Shown piece by piece: positions 40,122 to 49,077 of a stretch of DNA of 64,000 nucleotides. The notes beneath the pieces were generated by a model, which saw only the letters and a program-made list of their open reading frames with translations, did no database searches and was not told where the DNA came from. Each line of letters begins with the position of its first letter. Position 1 is the stretch's first letter. The stretch covers positions 1,054,001-1,118,000 of the forward strand of contig NZ_CP109017.1 in NCBI RefSeq assembly GCF_036226765.1, read 5' to 3'. The DNA is from Streptomyces sp. NBC_00670. GTDB taxonomy: Bacteria; Actinomycetota; Actinomycetes; Streptomycetales; Streptomycetaceae. Made by a program: the position numbers and the translations under genes.

Positions 40122-41660
40122 ATGCTGCTGCACCGGCTCGCCCGTGTGTCCCGGGAGGTCGCGGCCACCTCGGCGCGCTCCCGCAAGACCGCCCTGCTCG
40201 CCGAGCTGTTCCGGGCGGCCGACCCCGAGGACGTGCCCGTCGTCATCCCGTACCTCGCGGGCCGGCTGCCGCAGGGCCGGCTCGGCATCGGCTGGAAGCT
40301 GCTCGGCCGGCCCGTTCCCCCGGCCGCCGAGCCGTCGCTGACCGTGCGCGAGGTGGACGCCCGGCTGACCGCGCTGGGCGCCGTCACCGGCACCGGTTCG
40401 CAGGCCGAACGGGGCCGGCTGCTGGGCGAGTTGATGGCGGCGGCCACCGAGGACGAGCAGCGGTTCCTGGTGGGCCTGCTGACCGGCGAGGTGCGGCAGG
40501 GGGCTCTGGACGCGCTCGCGGCGGAGGGGCTGGCCGGGGCGACCGGCGCGGCCCCGGCGGACGTACGGCGGGCGGTGATGCTCGCCGGTTCGCTGCAGAC
40601 GGTGGCGCGGGCGCTGCTCGCGGACGGCCCGTCGGCGCTGGAGGCGTTCCGGCTCACCGTGGGCCGCCCGGTGCTGCCGATGCTCGCGCACACCGCCTCC
40701 TCGGTCACCGCGGCGGTGGAGAAGCTGGGCGCCTGCGCGGTGGAGGAGAAGCTGGACGGCATCCGGGTCCAGGTCCACCGGGACGGCGACACGGTGCGTG
40801 TGTACACCCGTACACTCGACGACATCACCGAACGGCTGCCCGAAGTCAGCGCGGTGGCGCGCGAGTTGACGCAGGAGCGGTTCGTACTCGACGGGGAGGT
40901 GCTGGCGCTGGACGAGGACGGGCGGCCCCGCTCCTTCCAGGAGACCGCGGGCCGAGTGGGCTCCCGGGTGGACGTGGCGCGGGCCGCGGCGGCCGTGCCG
41001 GTCTCCCCCGTCTTCTTCGACGTGCTGTCGGTGGACGGCCGCGATCTGCTCGACCTGCCGTTCGCCGACCGGCACGCCGAACTGGCCCGGCTGGTCCCGG
41101 AGCCCCTGCGCGTGCGCCGGACGGTGGTGACGGGGCCGGAGGAGAGCGACCGCGCCGAGGCGTTCCTCGCCGCGACGCTGGAGCGCGGACATGAGGGCGT
41201 CGTCGTCAAGTCCCTGGACGCCCCCTACAGCGCGGGGCGGCGTGGTGCCTCCTGGCTGAAGGTGAAGCCGGTGCACACCCTCGACCTGGTGGTCCTGGCC
41301 GCCGAGTGGGGGCACGGCCGGCGCGCCGGGAAGCTGTCCAACCTGCATCTGGGCGCCCGCGGCGCGGACGGTTCCCTCGTGATGCTCGGCAAGACGTTCA
41401 AGGGCCTGACGGACGCGCTGCTCGCCTGGCAGACCGAGCGGCTGCGGGAACTGGCCGTCGAGGAGCACCGCTGGGGCTTCACCGTACGGCCGGAGCTGGT
41501 CGTGGAGATCGCGTACGACGGGTTGCAGCGCTCCACCCGTTACCCGGCCGGCGTCACCCTGCGGTTCGCGCGAGTGCTGCGCTACCGGGAGGACAAGCGT
41601 CCGGAGGACGCGGACACCGTGGAGACGCTGCTCGCGGCGCACCCGGGGGTGGCGCCATGA
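40122..41660 (+). CDS. ATP-dependent DNA ligase (LigB/archaeal type)
   Basis: A 512-residue ligase that seals nicks using ATP. An N-terminal helical DNA-binding domain (about 1-190) precedes the adenylation domain with EEKLDGIRV, where Lys210 is the AMP acceptor. Further nucleotidyltransferase motifs are FVLDGEVLAL, PVFFDVLSVDGRDLL, GHEGVVVKSLDAPYSAGRRG and SWLKVKP; the OB domain ends it. No ribosome site is obvious before ATG 40122, 30 bases after the flavoprotein stop, so coupling to that gene is possible. Its stop overlaps the Nudix gene start. As a second ligase beside the essential NAD-dependent enzyme it probably serves repair. Confidence 0.93.
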   Translation: MLLHRLARVSREVAATSARSRKTALLAELFRAADPEDVPVVIPYLAGRLPQGRLGIGWKLLGRPVPPAAEPSLTVREVDARLTALGAVTGTGSQAERGRLLGELMAAATEDEQRFLVGLLTGEVRQGALDALAAEGLAGATGAAPADVRRAVMLAGSLQTVARALLADGPSALEAFRLTVGRPVLPMLAHTASSVTAAVEKLGACAVEEKLDGIRVQVHRDGDTVRVYTRTLDDITERLPEVSAVARELTQERFVLDGEVLALDEDGRPRSFQETAGRVGSRVDVARAAAAVPVSPVFFDVLSVDGRDLLDLPFADRHAELARLVPEPLRVRRTVVTGPEESDRAEAFLAATLERGHEGVVVKSLDAPYSAGRRGASWLKVKPVHTLDLVVLAAEWGHGRRAGKLSNLHLGARGADGSLVMLGKTFKGLTDALLAWQTERLRELAVEEHRWGFTVRPELVVEIAYDGLQRSTRYPAGVTLRFARVLRYREDKRPEDADTVETLLAAHPGVAP

Positions 41661-42166
41661 GCGGACCGGCACCGCGGCAGGCACCGCCCGCGCGCCCCGG
41701 CCGGCGCAGTGCCGGGCTGCTGCTGTTCCGCCGCGCCGTCGGTGGCGGTCTGGAGGTGCTGCTCGGTCACATGGGCGGCCCGTACTACGCCCGCAAGGAC
41801 GCCGGGGCGTGGACCGTGCCGAAGGGCGAGTACGCGCCCGACGAACCGGCCTGGGAGGCGGCCCGCCGGGAGTTCCGGGAGGAGTTGGGGCTGGCGCCGC
41901 CGGACGGCGAGGCGGTGCCGCTGGGCGAGGTGCGGCAGGCGGGCGGCAAGGTCGTCACGGCGTGGGCGGTGGCGGCGGACCTGGACCCGGCGGCCGTCGT
42001 ACCCGGCACGTTCACCATGGAGTGGCCGCCGCGCTCCGGCCGCCGGCAGGAGTTCCCCGAGCTCGACCGGGTGCGCTGGTTCGGGCTCGACGAGGCCCGG
42101 ACGGTGATCGTGACGGCGCAGGCCGCGTTTCTCGACCGGCTGGCGGAGCACTCGGACGGGGAGTGA
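41657..42166 (+). CDS. Nudix hydrolase
   Basis: A 169-residue Nudix protein. The Nudix box is complete: GEYAPDEPAWEAARREFREELGL region with the REFREELG core, and the substrate loop KVVTAWAVAADLD follows. ATG 41657 overlaps the ligase stop (ATGA). N-terminal residues SAGLLLFRRAVGGGLEVLLG and TVPKG match the subgroup acting on diadenosine polyphosphates or damaged nucleotides. Coupling to an ATP-dependent DNA ligase suggests removal of AMP-derived by-products or nucleotide-pool cleaning during repair; this is inferred. Confidence 0.9.
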   Translation: MSGPAPRQAPPARPGRRSAGLLLFRRAVGGGLEVLLGHMGGPYYARKDAGAWTVPKGEYAPDEPAWEAARREFREELGLAPPDGEAVPLGEVRQAGGKVVTAWAVAADLDPAAVVPGTFTMEWPPRSGRRQEFPELDRVRWFGLDEARTVIVTAQAAFLDRLAEHSDGE

Positions 42167-42279
42167 GCCGCCGGGGCCGCGTGCCTGGCGGCCGCCCGAC
42201 GACGACTGCCGTACCCGCGTTGCGGCGCCCACCGGGGCGCGGGAAGGTCGAGACACAGCCTGCCCAGGAGGTCACTGCC

Positions 42280-43665
42280 ATGCCCCTCGCGACCGTGAAT
42301 CCGGCGACCGGCGAGACGCTCAGGACGTTCGACGCCCTGGGCGCGGAGGAGGTCGAGCGCAGGCTCGCCGCCGCCGAGGCCGCGTTCCGCACCCACCGCA
42401 CCACGTCCTTCGCCGAACGCGCCCGGCTGCTCAACGCCGCCGCCGATCTGCTGGAGGCGGACGAGCGGGAGATCGCGGAGGTGATGACCACGGAGATGGG
42501 CAAGCCGGTCACCCAGGCCCGCGCCGAGGCCGCCAAGTGCGTGAAGGCGATGCGCTGGTACGCCGACCACGCCGAGGAACTGCTCGCCGACGAGGAGCCG
42601 GCCGAGTCGGACGTGAAGGACTCGGGCGCCTCGCGCGGCTTCGTGCGCTACCGGCCGCTCGGCCCGGTGCTGGCGGTGATGCCGTGGAACTTCCCGCTCT
42701 GGCAGGTGATCCGGTTCGCCGCGCCCGCGCTGATGGCGGGCAACGTCGGCCTGCTCAAGCACGCCTCGAACGTGCCGCAGACCGCGCTGTACCTGGAGGA
42801 GCTGTTCCGGCGGGCGGGATATCCGGAGGGCTGTTTCCAGACGCTGCTGATCGGCTCCAAGGAGGTCGAGGGCGTCCTGCGCGATCCGCGTGTGGTCGCG
42901 GCGACGCTGACCGGGAGCGAGCCGGCGGGGCGGTCGGTGGCCTCGATCGCCGGGGACGAGATCAAGAAGACGGTGCTGGAGCTGGGCGGCAGCGACCCGT
43001 TCGTCGTGATGCCGTCCGCCGACCTCGACCGGGCGGCGCAGGTCGCGGTGACCGCGCGGGTGCAGAACAACGGGCAGTCGTGCATCGCCGCCAAGCGGTT
43101 CATTGTGCACACGGACGTCTACGACGCGTTCGCCGAGCGGTTCACGGCCGGGATGAAGGCGCTGAAGGTGGGCGACCCGATGGACGAGGAGACCCAGGTC
43201 GGGCCGGTCTCCTCGGAGCGGGGGCGGGCGGATCTGGAGGAGCTGGTGGCCGACGCCGTCGAGCGCGGTGCCACGGTGCTGTGCGGGGGCGAACGCCCCG
43301 ACGGGCCGGGCTGGTACTACCCGCCGACCGTGCTGGCCGGCATCACCCCCGAGATGCGGGTGCACCACGAGGAGACGTTCGGCCCGGTGGCCACGCTGTA
43401 CCGGGCGGCGGACCTCGACGAGGCCGTGGCGATCGCCAACGACTCGCCGTTCGGGCTGAGTTCGAATGTGTGGACCCGTGACGAAGGGGATGTCGACCGG
43501 TTCGTACGGGATCTGGAGGCCGGTGCCGTGTATGTCAACGGCATGACGGCCTCGCATCCGGCGTTCCCGTTCGGCGGGGTGAAGCGGTCCGGGTACGGGC
43601 GTGAGCTGTCCGGGCACGGAATCCGGGAGTTCTGCAACATCACGACGGTGTGGCAGGGGGCGTGA
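42280..43665 (+). CDS. gabD: NAD(P)-dependent succinate-semialdehyde dehydrogenase-type aldehyde dehydrogenase
   Basis: A 461-residue aldehyde dehydrogenase. The catalytic cysteine is Cys268 in NNGQSCIAAKRF and the general base Glu234 in VLELGGSDPF; the cofactor block is VMPWNFPLWQVIRFAAPALM. AGGAGGT lies eight bases before ATG 42280. Length and the GQSC(I/T)AAKR variant fit the GabD/Sad group acting on succinate semialdehyde. It could also oxidise related semialdehydes, including 2-oxoglutarate semialdehyde from the sugar-acid pathway in this window, but it is 35 kb away and no link is shown. Confidence 0.87.
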   Translation: MPLATVNPATGETLRTFDALGAEEVERRLAAAEAAFRTHRTTSFAERARLLNAAADLLEADEREIAEVMTTEMGKPVTQARAEAAKCVKAMRWYADHAEELLADEEPAESDVKDSGASRGFVRYRPLGPVLAVMPWNFPLWQVIRFAAPALMAGNVGLLKHASNVPQTALYLEELFRRAGYPEGCFQTLLIGSKEVEGVLRDPRVVAATLTGSEPAGRSVASIAGDEIKKTVLELGGSDPFVVMPSADLDRAAQVAVTARVQNNGQSCIAAKRFIVHTDVYDAFAERFTAGMKALKVGDPMDEETQVGPVSSERGRADLEELVADAVERGATVLCGGERPDGPGWYYPPTVLAGITPEMRVHHEETFGPVATLYRAADLDEAVAIANDSPFGLSSNVWTRDEGDVDRFVRDLEAGAVYVNGMTASHPAFPFGGVKRSGYGRELSGHGIREFCNITTVWQGA

Positions 43666-43690
43666 GGGTTCCGCGGCTACGATCGCTGTC

Positions 43691-43930
43691 GTGAACCGCG
43701 AAGTGACCCTGCCTCTCATCGTCGACGACCGCGGCACGTTGCAGGTGGCGGCGGCCGATGTCAGCAAGCTGCTGCGTGCGGTCGGAGGGCGGTGGTTGCA
43801 TCTGGTGGAGTCCGGGGAGCGGGGGCTCGACGAGGACACGGTGGCGGCGTTGACCATCGAGCTGGCGAAGCTGGCGGATCGGATCGATGTGGCGTGCATC
43901 GCCCATAGCAGCGGGGGGTCGGGGGGCTGA
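43691..43930 (+). CDS. Small conserved actinobacterial protein (DUF6213-like)
   Basis: A 79-residue protein starting at GTG 43691, 25 bases after the dehydrogenase stop. The sequence is compact and well conserved in style (VTLPLIVDDRGTLQVAAADV, WLHLVESGERGLDEDT), with alternating strands and helices and no membrane segment. I recall similar Streptomyces proteins under DUF6213, without a function. The last residues are Ser/Gly-rich. No strong ribosome site is present, so translation may rely on the upstream gene. Confidence 0.7.
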   Translation: MNREVTLPLIVDDRGTLQVAAADVSKLLRAVGGRWLHLVESGERGLDEDTVAALTIELAKLADRIDVACIAHSSGGSGG

Positions 43931-43991
43931 GCGGCGGAGGGGGGCGGGGGTGGGTTTTTTCGCCCCCGCCCCCCTTACCCTTCCCGTCCTG

Positions 43992-44035
43992 AAGGGGCTC
44001 CGCCCCTTTGACCCCGGCACGGGGCTTCGCCCCGT
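43992..44035. terminator. Double hairpin terminator between convergent genes
   Basis: AAGGGGC-TCC-GCCCCTT (43992-44008, followed by T) and ACGGGGC-TTC-GCCCCGT (44019-44035, followed by TT). They lie between the convergent small gene and the acyl-CoA dehydrogenase, so they can act in both directions. The pattern matches 31487-31533. Confidence 0.75.
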
Positions 44036-44038
44036 TTC

Positions 44039-44058
44039 GCGCAGTTCCTCGCGCCCCT
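44039..44058 (+). repeat. Interspersed 20-bp repeat, copy 2
   Basis: GCGCAGTTCCTCGCGCCCCT follows the second hairpin and ends right at the stop codon (44059) of the minus-strand acyl-CoA dehydrogenase. Confidence 0.75.
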
Positions 44059-45285
44059 TTATCGGATCGGCACGCCCGACAGCGTCCGGGCGATCACCAG
44101 GCGCTGGATCTCGCTCGTGCCCTCGAAGATCGTGTAGATCGCGGCGTCGCGGTGCATCCGCTCCACCGGGTACTCGCGGGTGTAGCCGTTGCCGCCGAGG
44201 ATCTGGACGGCCTGGGCGGTGGCCTTCTTCGCCGTCTCACTCGCGAACAGTTTGGACATCGAGCCCTCGGCCGCCGTGAACCGCTTGCCGTTGACGGCCA
44301 TCCAGGAGGCGCGCCACACGAGCAGCCGGGCGGCGTCGATGGACGTGCGCATGTCGGCGAGCTGGAAGGCGACGCCCTGGTTGTCGATGATCGGGCGGCC
44401 GAACTGCTCGCGGGTCTTGGCGTAGTCGAGGGCGACCTCGTACGCGGCCCGGGCGGTGCCGACCGCCATCGCGCCGACCGCCGGGCGGGACGCCTCGAAC
44501 GTGGCCATCGCCGCGTTCTTCACCCGCTCGCCCCCTTGCTTCGCCTTCTCCCGGGCCCGGGCGAGCCGCTCGTCGAGCTTCTCCTTGCCGCCGAGCAGGC
44601 AGGAGCCGGGGACGCGCACATTGTCGAGGATCACCTCGGCGGTGTGCGAGGCGCGGATGCCGTGCTTCTTGAACTTCTGGCCCTGGGAGCAGCCCGCGGT
44701 GCCCGGCGGGATGATGAAGGAGGCGTGGCCCTTGGAGCCCAGCTCGGGGTCGACGGAGGCGACGACGACATGGACGCCCGCGATGCCGCCGTTGGTCGCC
44801 CACGTCTTGGTGCCGTTGAGCACCCACTCGTCCTTGGCCTCGTCGTAGACGGCACGGGTGCGCATGGAGGCGACGTCGGAGCCGGCGTCGGGCTCGGAGG
44901 AGCAGAACGCGGCGACCTTCACGTCGTTCGCGTCGCCGTACATCTGGGGGATCCAGGTGCCTATCTGCTCCTCGGTGCCGTTGGCGAGGACGCCGACGGC
45001 GGCGAGGCCGGTGCCGACGATGGACAGGGCGATGCCCGCGTCGCCCCAGAACAGTTCCTCCATGGCCATGGGGATGCCGAGGCCGGTGGGGTCGAAGTAC
45101 TGCTGGGCGTAGAAGTCGAGGGAGTAGATGCCGACCTTGGCGGCCTCCTGGATGACCGGCCAGGGGGTCTCCTCGCGCTCGTCCCACTCGGCGGCCGCGG
45201 GGCGGATGACGTCGGCGGCGAAGCCGTGCAGCCAGTCCCGGACCTCCCGCTGTTCGTCGCTCAGCTCCATGGTGAACTCGGCCAT
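44059..45285 (-). CDS. Acyl-CoA dehydrogenase
   Basis: A 408-residue flavoprotein with family blocks [60 protein letters not shown] and [20 protein letters not shown] followed by [15 protein letters not shown]. The last block carries Glu in IFEGTSE, the position of the catalytic base in medium-chain enzymes. An insertion of Lys/Glu-rich helix ([20 protein letters not shown]) near residue 235 is distinctive of an actinobacterial subgroup. GGAGGGG precedes ATG 45285. The divergent TetR gene and palindromes in the spacer suggest acyl-CoA-responsive repression. Confidence 0.93.
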   Translation of the reverse strand: MAEFTMELSDEQREVRDWLHGFAADVIRPAAAEWDEREETPWPVIQEAAKVGIYSLDFYAQQYFDPTGLGIPMAMEELFWGDAGIALSIVGTGLAAVGVLANGTEEQIGTWIPQMYGDANDVKVAAFCSSEPDAGSDVASMRTRAVYDEAKDEWVLNGTKTWATNGGIAGVHVVVASVDPELGSKGHASFIIPPGTAGCSQGQKFKKHGIRASHTAEVILDNVRVPGSCLLGGKEKLDERLARAREKAKQGGERVKNAAMATFEASRPAVGAMAVGTARAAYEVALDYAKTREQFGRPIIDNQGVAFQLADMRTSIDAARLLVWRASWMAVNGKRFTAAEGSMSKLFASETAKKATAQAVQILGGNGYTREYPVERMHRDAAIYTIFEGTSEIQRLVIARTLSGVPIR

Positions 45286-45322
45286 GTCCCCTCCAGCACT
45301 GCGGTAGCCTCTCACTAGCGAT

Positions 45323-45337
45323 GTTACTAGCGGTAAC
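45323..45337. promoter_or_regulatory. TetR operator candidate
   Basis: GTTAC-TAGCG-GTAAC is a perfect 5+5+5 inverted repeat. Related elements surround it: ACTAGCG occurs at 45314-45320 and 45326-45332, and TGTTACC at 45346-45352. The cluster lies 40-70 bases upstream of the acyl-CoA dehydrogenase and faces the divergent TetR gene. Confidence 0.6.
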
Positions 45338-45523
45338 TCGGAGTCTGTTACCGACGAGTAGGAAAAGTCAACTCCCGGCTCCGAACGGGACCCGAACCGG
45401 CCCCCGAACCGCCCACGAACCCGCCGCGACCTGCACTCGCGTCGGCAGCCCGTTCGAGGTCGGCACCCCCAACAGTGCTACTTTGCGCAGGCGTCACCGA
45501 ATCACGACGGGTGGGGAGAGATC

Positions 45524-46174
45524 ATGGAGACCACGCAGCGGACCGCTCACCAGACGTCCGCCGACCGCCGCCGGCGCGAACTGCTGGAGGCCGCCGACCG
45601 GGTGGTGCTCCGCGACGGTCCCGGCGCCTCGATGAACGCCATCGCCGCCGAAGCGGGCATCACCAAGCCCATCCTCTACCGCCACTTCGGCGACAAGGGC
45701 GGGCTCTACGCCGCCCTCGCCAAGCGGCACACCGACGCCCTCCTCGCCTCGTTGCGGGCCGCCCTGGACGCCCCCGCCGAGCGCCGGGAGCGGGTGGAGG
45801 CCACGCTCGACACCTATCTCGCCGCGATCGAGGCGCGCCCGCAGGTGTACCGGTTCCTGATGCATCCCGCGGAGGCCGGTCCCCAGCAGACCGGTGAGGC
45901 CGGCTTCGACACCGGCCGGAACGCCATCCCGGTGCTGCGCCGGATGGGCGAGGAACTGGGCCAGGTCATCGAGGAACGGCTCGACCTCGGCCCCGGCACC
46001 CAGCAGCTCGCCCGGGTGTGGGGCCACGGCATCGTCGGCATGATGCACGCGGCCGGCGACTGGTGGCTGGGCGAACGCCCCTGCTCCCGCGCCGAGTTGG
46101 TGCGCACCCTGGCCGACCTGCTGTGGGGCCGGCTGGCCGCGGCGGGCGACCGGGTCGGCGGACCCGGGTTCTAG
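45524..46174 (+). CDS. TetR-family regulator, probable controller of the acyl-CoA dehydrogenase
   Basis: A 216-residue repressor. The HTH is ASMNAIAAEAGITKPILYRH followed by FGDKGGLYAALAKRH. The C-terminal ligand domain is helical, with GVVGMMH-like HGIVGMMHAAGDWWLGERPC, a pattern common in fatty-acid-related TetR proteins. GGGGAG precedes ATG 45524. The gene is divergent from the acyl-CoA dehydrogenase, with a palindromic operator candidate between them. A long-chain acyl-CoA is the likely inducer, by analogy. Confidence 0.9.
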   Translation: METTQRTAHQTSADRRRRELLEAADRVVLRDGPGASMNAIAAEAGITKPILYRHFGDKGGLYAALAKRHTDALLASLRAALDAPAERRERVEATLDTYLAAIEARPQVYRFLMHPAEAGPQQTGEAGFDTGRNAIPVLRRMGEELGQVIEERLDLGPGTQQLARVWGHGIVGMMHAAGDWWLGERPCSRAELVRTLADLLWGRLAAAGDRVGGPGF

Positions 46175-46192
46175 CGCACCCCCGTCCCGGGG

Positions 46193-46732
46193 CTACCGGG
46201 CCCAGTCCGCCCGCGCCGCCTGCCGCATCACCCGGTGGTGGCGCCATCCGTCCACCCGGTCCACGTACAGCCCGCCGCCCAGATGGTCGTACTCGTGCTG
46301 AAGACACCGCGCGAACCAGCCCGTGCCCTCCACCCGCAGCGGCTCCCCGGTCACCGTGCGCCCCTCCAGCACCGTACGGTCGTACCGCGGCGTGGCCGCC
46401 TCCAGGCCGGGCAGCGACAGACACCCCTCCGGACCGCGCACCCGCACCCCGTCCGCCGCCACCAGCCGGGGGTTGACCAGATGGCCCAGGTGGCGCACGT
46501 CCTCGTCGTCCTCGCAGTCGTAGACGAACACCCGCAGCGCCTCGCCGACCTGGTGGGCGGCGAGTCCCACGCCCCGGGCCGCGTACATGGTGGCGAACAT
46601 GTCCTCGACGAGCGCGGCCAGTTCGGGCCCGAAGTCGGTCACCTCCGCGCCGGGCGCGCGCAGCACCGGGTCGCCGAGCAGGGTCAGGGGCCGGACGCGC
46701 CCGCGGGCGCCCGGGAGGGAACGGTGTCGCAT
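46193..46732 (-). CDS. def: Peptide deformylase
   Basis: A 179-residue metalloenzyme removing formyl groups from new N-termini. All three signature motifs are intact: GVGLAAHQVG, EGCLSLPG with Cys104, and HEYDHL with His146, Glu147 and His150 (metal ligands Cys104, His146, His150). The C-terminal region is short and basic. ATG 46732 lacks a good ribosome site, but upstream in-frame starts add residues with no homology pattern. It converges on the TetR gene with 18 bases between stops. Streptomycetes usually carry several deformylases. Confidence 0.92.
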   Translation of the reverse strand: MRHRSLPGARGRVRPLTLLGDPVLRAPGAEVTDFGPELAALVEDMFATMYAARGVGLAAHQVGEALRVFVYDCEDDEDVRHLGHLVNPRLVAADGVRVRGPEGCLSLPGLEAATPRYDRTVLEGRTVTGEPLRVEGTGWFARCLQHEYDHLGGGLYVDRVDGWRHHRVMRQAARADWAR

Positions 46733-46890
46733 GGCGGTCAGCGTACGGTTTCCCCGACGCCGTCCCCCGTGTGCGGCGGCCGCCGTACCGGTCCGGGATT
46801 CGGGTGTGCGAATGGATCTCGATAGGCTGACGTCCATCACGTTGCCGACAGGCTTCCGGGGCGGCGCGTACCAGAGAGGATCGAGAACTG

Positions 46891-48129
46891 ATGGCAGGCA
46901 ACTCGGACCCGCTCTCGCCGCGGGCCAAGCTGGCCGTGACCGCCGGCAAGGCGGTCGCTGCGGCCTCGCGCGCCGCGGGGCGCGGCAGCGGTTCGGTGAT
47001 CGGCGGCAAGGTGGCGCTCAGGCTCGACCCCGACCTGCTGGCCCGGCTCGCCCAGAACCTGGACGTCGTCCTCGTGTCGGCGACCAACGGCAAGACCACC
47101 ACGACCCGGCTGATCGCGGAGGCGCTGCGCGCCGCGGGCCCGGTGGTGTCCAACGCGCTGGGCGCCAACATGCCGGCCGGCATCACCTCGGCGCTCGCGG
47201 GCGGTTCGGAGTCGAAGTTCGGCGTCATCGAGGTGGACGAGAAGTACCTCGCCGGCGTCGCCCGGGACACCGACCCGAAGTGCATCGCGCTGCTCAACCT
47301 CTCCCGCGACCAGCTCGACCGCGCCGCCGAGACCCGCATGCTGGCGGAGAACTGGCGTGAGGGGCTGGCCGGATCGAAGGCGGTGGTCGTCGCCAACGCC
47401 GACGACCCGCTGGTGGTGTGGGCCGCCTCCTCCTCCCCCAACGTGATCTGGGTCGCGGCCGGCCAGATGTGGAAGGACGACGCCTGGTCCTGCCCGTCCT
47501 GCGGCGGTGTGATGCAGCGTCCGGGTGACGACTGGTTCTGCGGCGAGTGCGGCTTCCGCCGCCCGGTGCCCAGCTGGGCGCTCTCCGGCGACCACGTCCT
47601 GGACCCGCACGGCTCCGCCTGGCCGATCCACCTCCAGCTCCCGGGCCGCGCCAACAAGGCCAACGCCGCCTCCTCCGCGGCCGTCGCCGCCGTCTTCGGG
47701 GTGCCGCCGCAGGTGGCGCTGGAGCGGATGTACCAGGTGCAGGCGGTGGCCGGCCGCTACGACGTGGTGCAGTTCCAGGGCCGTGACCTGCGCCTGCTGC
47801 TGGCGAAGAACCCGGCCGGCTGGCTGGAGACGTTCTCGCTGATCGACCCGCCGCCCGCGCCGGTGATCCTCTCGGTCAACGCGCGCGGCGCCGACGGCAC
47901 CGACACCTCCTGGCTGTGGGACGTGGACTACACCCGGCTGACCGGCCACCCGATCTTCGTCATCGGCGACCGGAAGCTGGACCTCGCCGTACGGCTCGAG
48001 GTCGCGAACCAGTCCTTCCAGGTGTGCGACACCCTCGACCAGGCGGTGCAGTCCGCCCCGCCCGGCCGGATCGAGGTCATCGCGAACTACACCGCCTTCC
48101 AGGACCTGCGCCGCCGCGTCGGCAACTGA
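46891..48129 (+). CDS. murT: Lipid II isoglutaminyl synthase, Mur-ligase subunit
   Basis: A 412-residue Mur-ligase-type subunit that activates the alpha-carboxylate of D-Glu in lipid II for amidation. The ATP loop is SATNGKTTTTR (63-73). Four zinc-ribbon cysteines (Cys201, Cys204, Cys217, Cys220) interrupt the central domain, as in characterised MurT. The C-terminal DUF1727-type domain follows. It is 32 bases upstream of the glutaminase subunit gene gatD, its obligate partner. The pair makes D-iso-glutamine in peptidoglycan. Confidence 0.95.
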   Translation: MAGNSDPLSPRAKLAVTAGKAVAAASRAAGRGSGSVIGGKVALRLDPDLLARLAQNLDVVLVSATNGKTTTTRLIAEALRAAGPVVSNALGANMPAGITSALAGGSESKFGVIEVDEKYLAGVARDTDPKCIALLNLSRDQLDRAAETRMLAENWREGLAGSKAVVVANADDPLVVWAASSSPNVIWVAAGQMWKDDAWSCPSCGGVMQRPGDDWFCGECGFRRPVPSWALSGDHVLDPHGSAWPIHLQLPGRANKANAASSAAVAAVFGVPPQVALERMYQVQAVAGRYDVVQFQGRDLRLLLAKNPAGWLETFSLIDPPPAPVILSVNARGADGTDTSWLWDVDYTRLTGHPIFVIGDRKLDLAVRLEVANQSFQVCDTLDQAVQSAPPGRIEVIANYTAFQDLRRRVGN

Positions 48130-48161
48130 CCTCGAGCGATCTTCCGAGTCCAAGGATGAGC

Positions 48162-48890
48162 ATGAGCGACAACCAACTGCGGCTGGTGTGGATCTACCCC
48201 GACCTGCTGAGCACCTACGGCGACCAGGGCAACGCGCTGGTCGTGGAGCGCCGGGCGCGCCAGCGCGGGCTCGACGTGGCCCGGCTCGACGTGCGCAGCG
48301 ACCAGCCGATCCCGACCTCCGGCGACATCTACCTGATCGGCGGCGGCGAGGACCGGCCGCAGCGGCTGGCCGCCGAGCGGCTGCGCCGTGACGGCGGGCT
48401 GCACCGGGCGGTGGGCAACGGCGCGATCGTCTTCTCGGTCTGCGCGGGCTACCAGATCCTCGGCCACGAGTTCATCAACGACCTGGGGCAGCGCGAGGCG
48501 GGTCTCGGGCTGCTCGACGTGGTCTCGGTGCGCGGCGAGGGCGAGCGGTGCGTCGGCGACGTGCTCGGCGACATCGACCCGCGGCTCGGTCTGCCGCCGC
48601 TGACCGGCTTCGAGAACCACCAGGGCGTCACCCACCTCGGTCCCTCCGCGCGCCCCTTCGCCCAGGTCAAGCTGGGCAAGGGCAACGGCACGGGGGACGG
48701 CACGGAGGGCGCGTACAACGACACCGTGTTCGGCACGTACATGCACGGCCCGGTGCTCGCCCGCAACCCGCTCATCGCGGATCTGCTGCTGAAGCTGGCG
48801 CTCGACGTGAACGCGCTGCCGCCGGTCGACGACCGCTGGTACGAGGCGCTGCGGGGCGAGCGGATCGCGGCGGCGCAGCAGCCCGCGTAG
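48162..48890 (+). CDS. gatD: Lipid II isoglutaminyl synthase, glutaminase subunit
   Basis: A 242-residue class I glutamine amidotransferase of the CobB/CobQ type. The nucleophile Cys94 is in FSVCAGYQILG, at the same residue number as in Staphylococcus aureus GatD, and His195 is in TVFGTYMHGPVLARNP. It supplies ammonia to MurT. ATG 48162 is chosen because AAGGA lies five bases upstream; ATG 48156 is possible. A strong hairpin (48911-48935) ends the operon. Confidence 0.95.
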   Translation: MSDNQLRLVWIYPDLLSTYGDQGNALVVERRARQRGLDVARLDVRSDQPIPTSGDIYLIGGGEDRPQRLAAERLRRDGGLHRAVGNGAIVFSVCAGYQILGHEFINDLGQREAGLGLLDVVSVRGEGERCVGDVLGDIDPRLGLPPLTGFENHQGVTHLGPSARPFAQVKLGKGNGTGDGTEGAYNDTVFGTYMHGPVLARNPLIADLLLKLALDVNALPPVDDRWYEALRGERIAAAQQPA

Positions 48891-48910
48891 GGCCCTCTCG
48901 CGGAGGCTTC

Positions 48911-48935
48911 GCGAGGCCCGTCTGACGGGCCTCGC
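48911..48935 (+). terminator. Terminator of the murT-gatD operon
   Basis: GCGAGGCCCGT (48911-48921) pairs fully with ACGGGCCTCGC (48925-48935) over a 3-base loop, 21 bases after the gatD stop. Confidence 0.8.
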
Positions 48936-49077
48936 GCACAGGTGAGCGGGGGCGTCCAGCACGCGGACGCACGGTGCGGAACCGCCCCCCTGTGCCGCTA
49001 GGGTGGCGGGGATCGAACCGGACGACGTGGTCCGGGTCCCCGGCCCCCGGGCCCACGTGGAGAAGGTATTTCGGGCG

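Noticed and set aside
38334..41660. 1108-codon open frame joined to the ligase
   Set aside because: The real ligase starts at 40122. The upstream part overlaps the XRE-cupin gene in antisense and the flavoprotein in another frame.
42280..43665. Assignment of the semialdehyde dehydrogenase to the pentose oxidation pathway
   Set aside because: Tempting because the pathway needs such an enzyme, but it is 35 kb away with its own ribosome site, and no shared operator was found.
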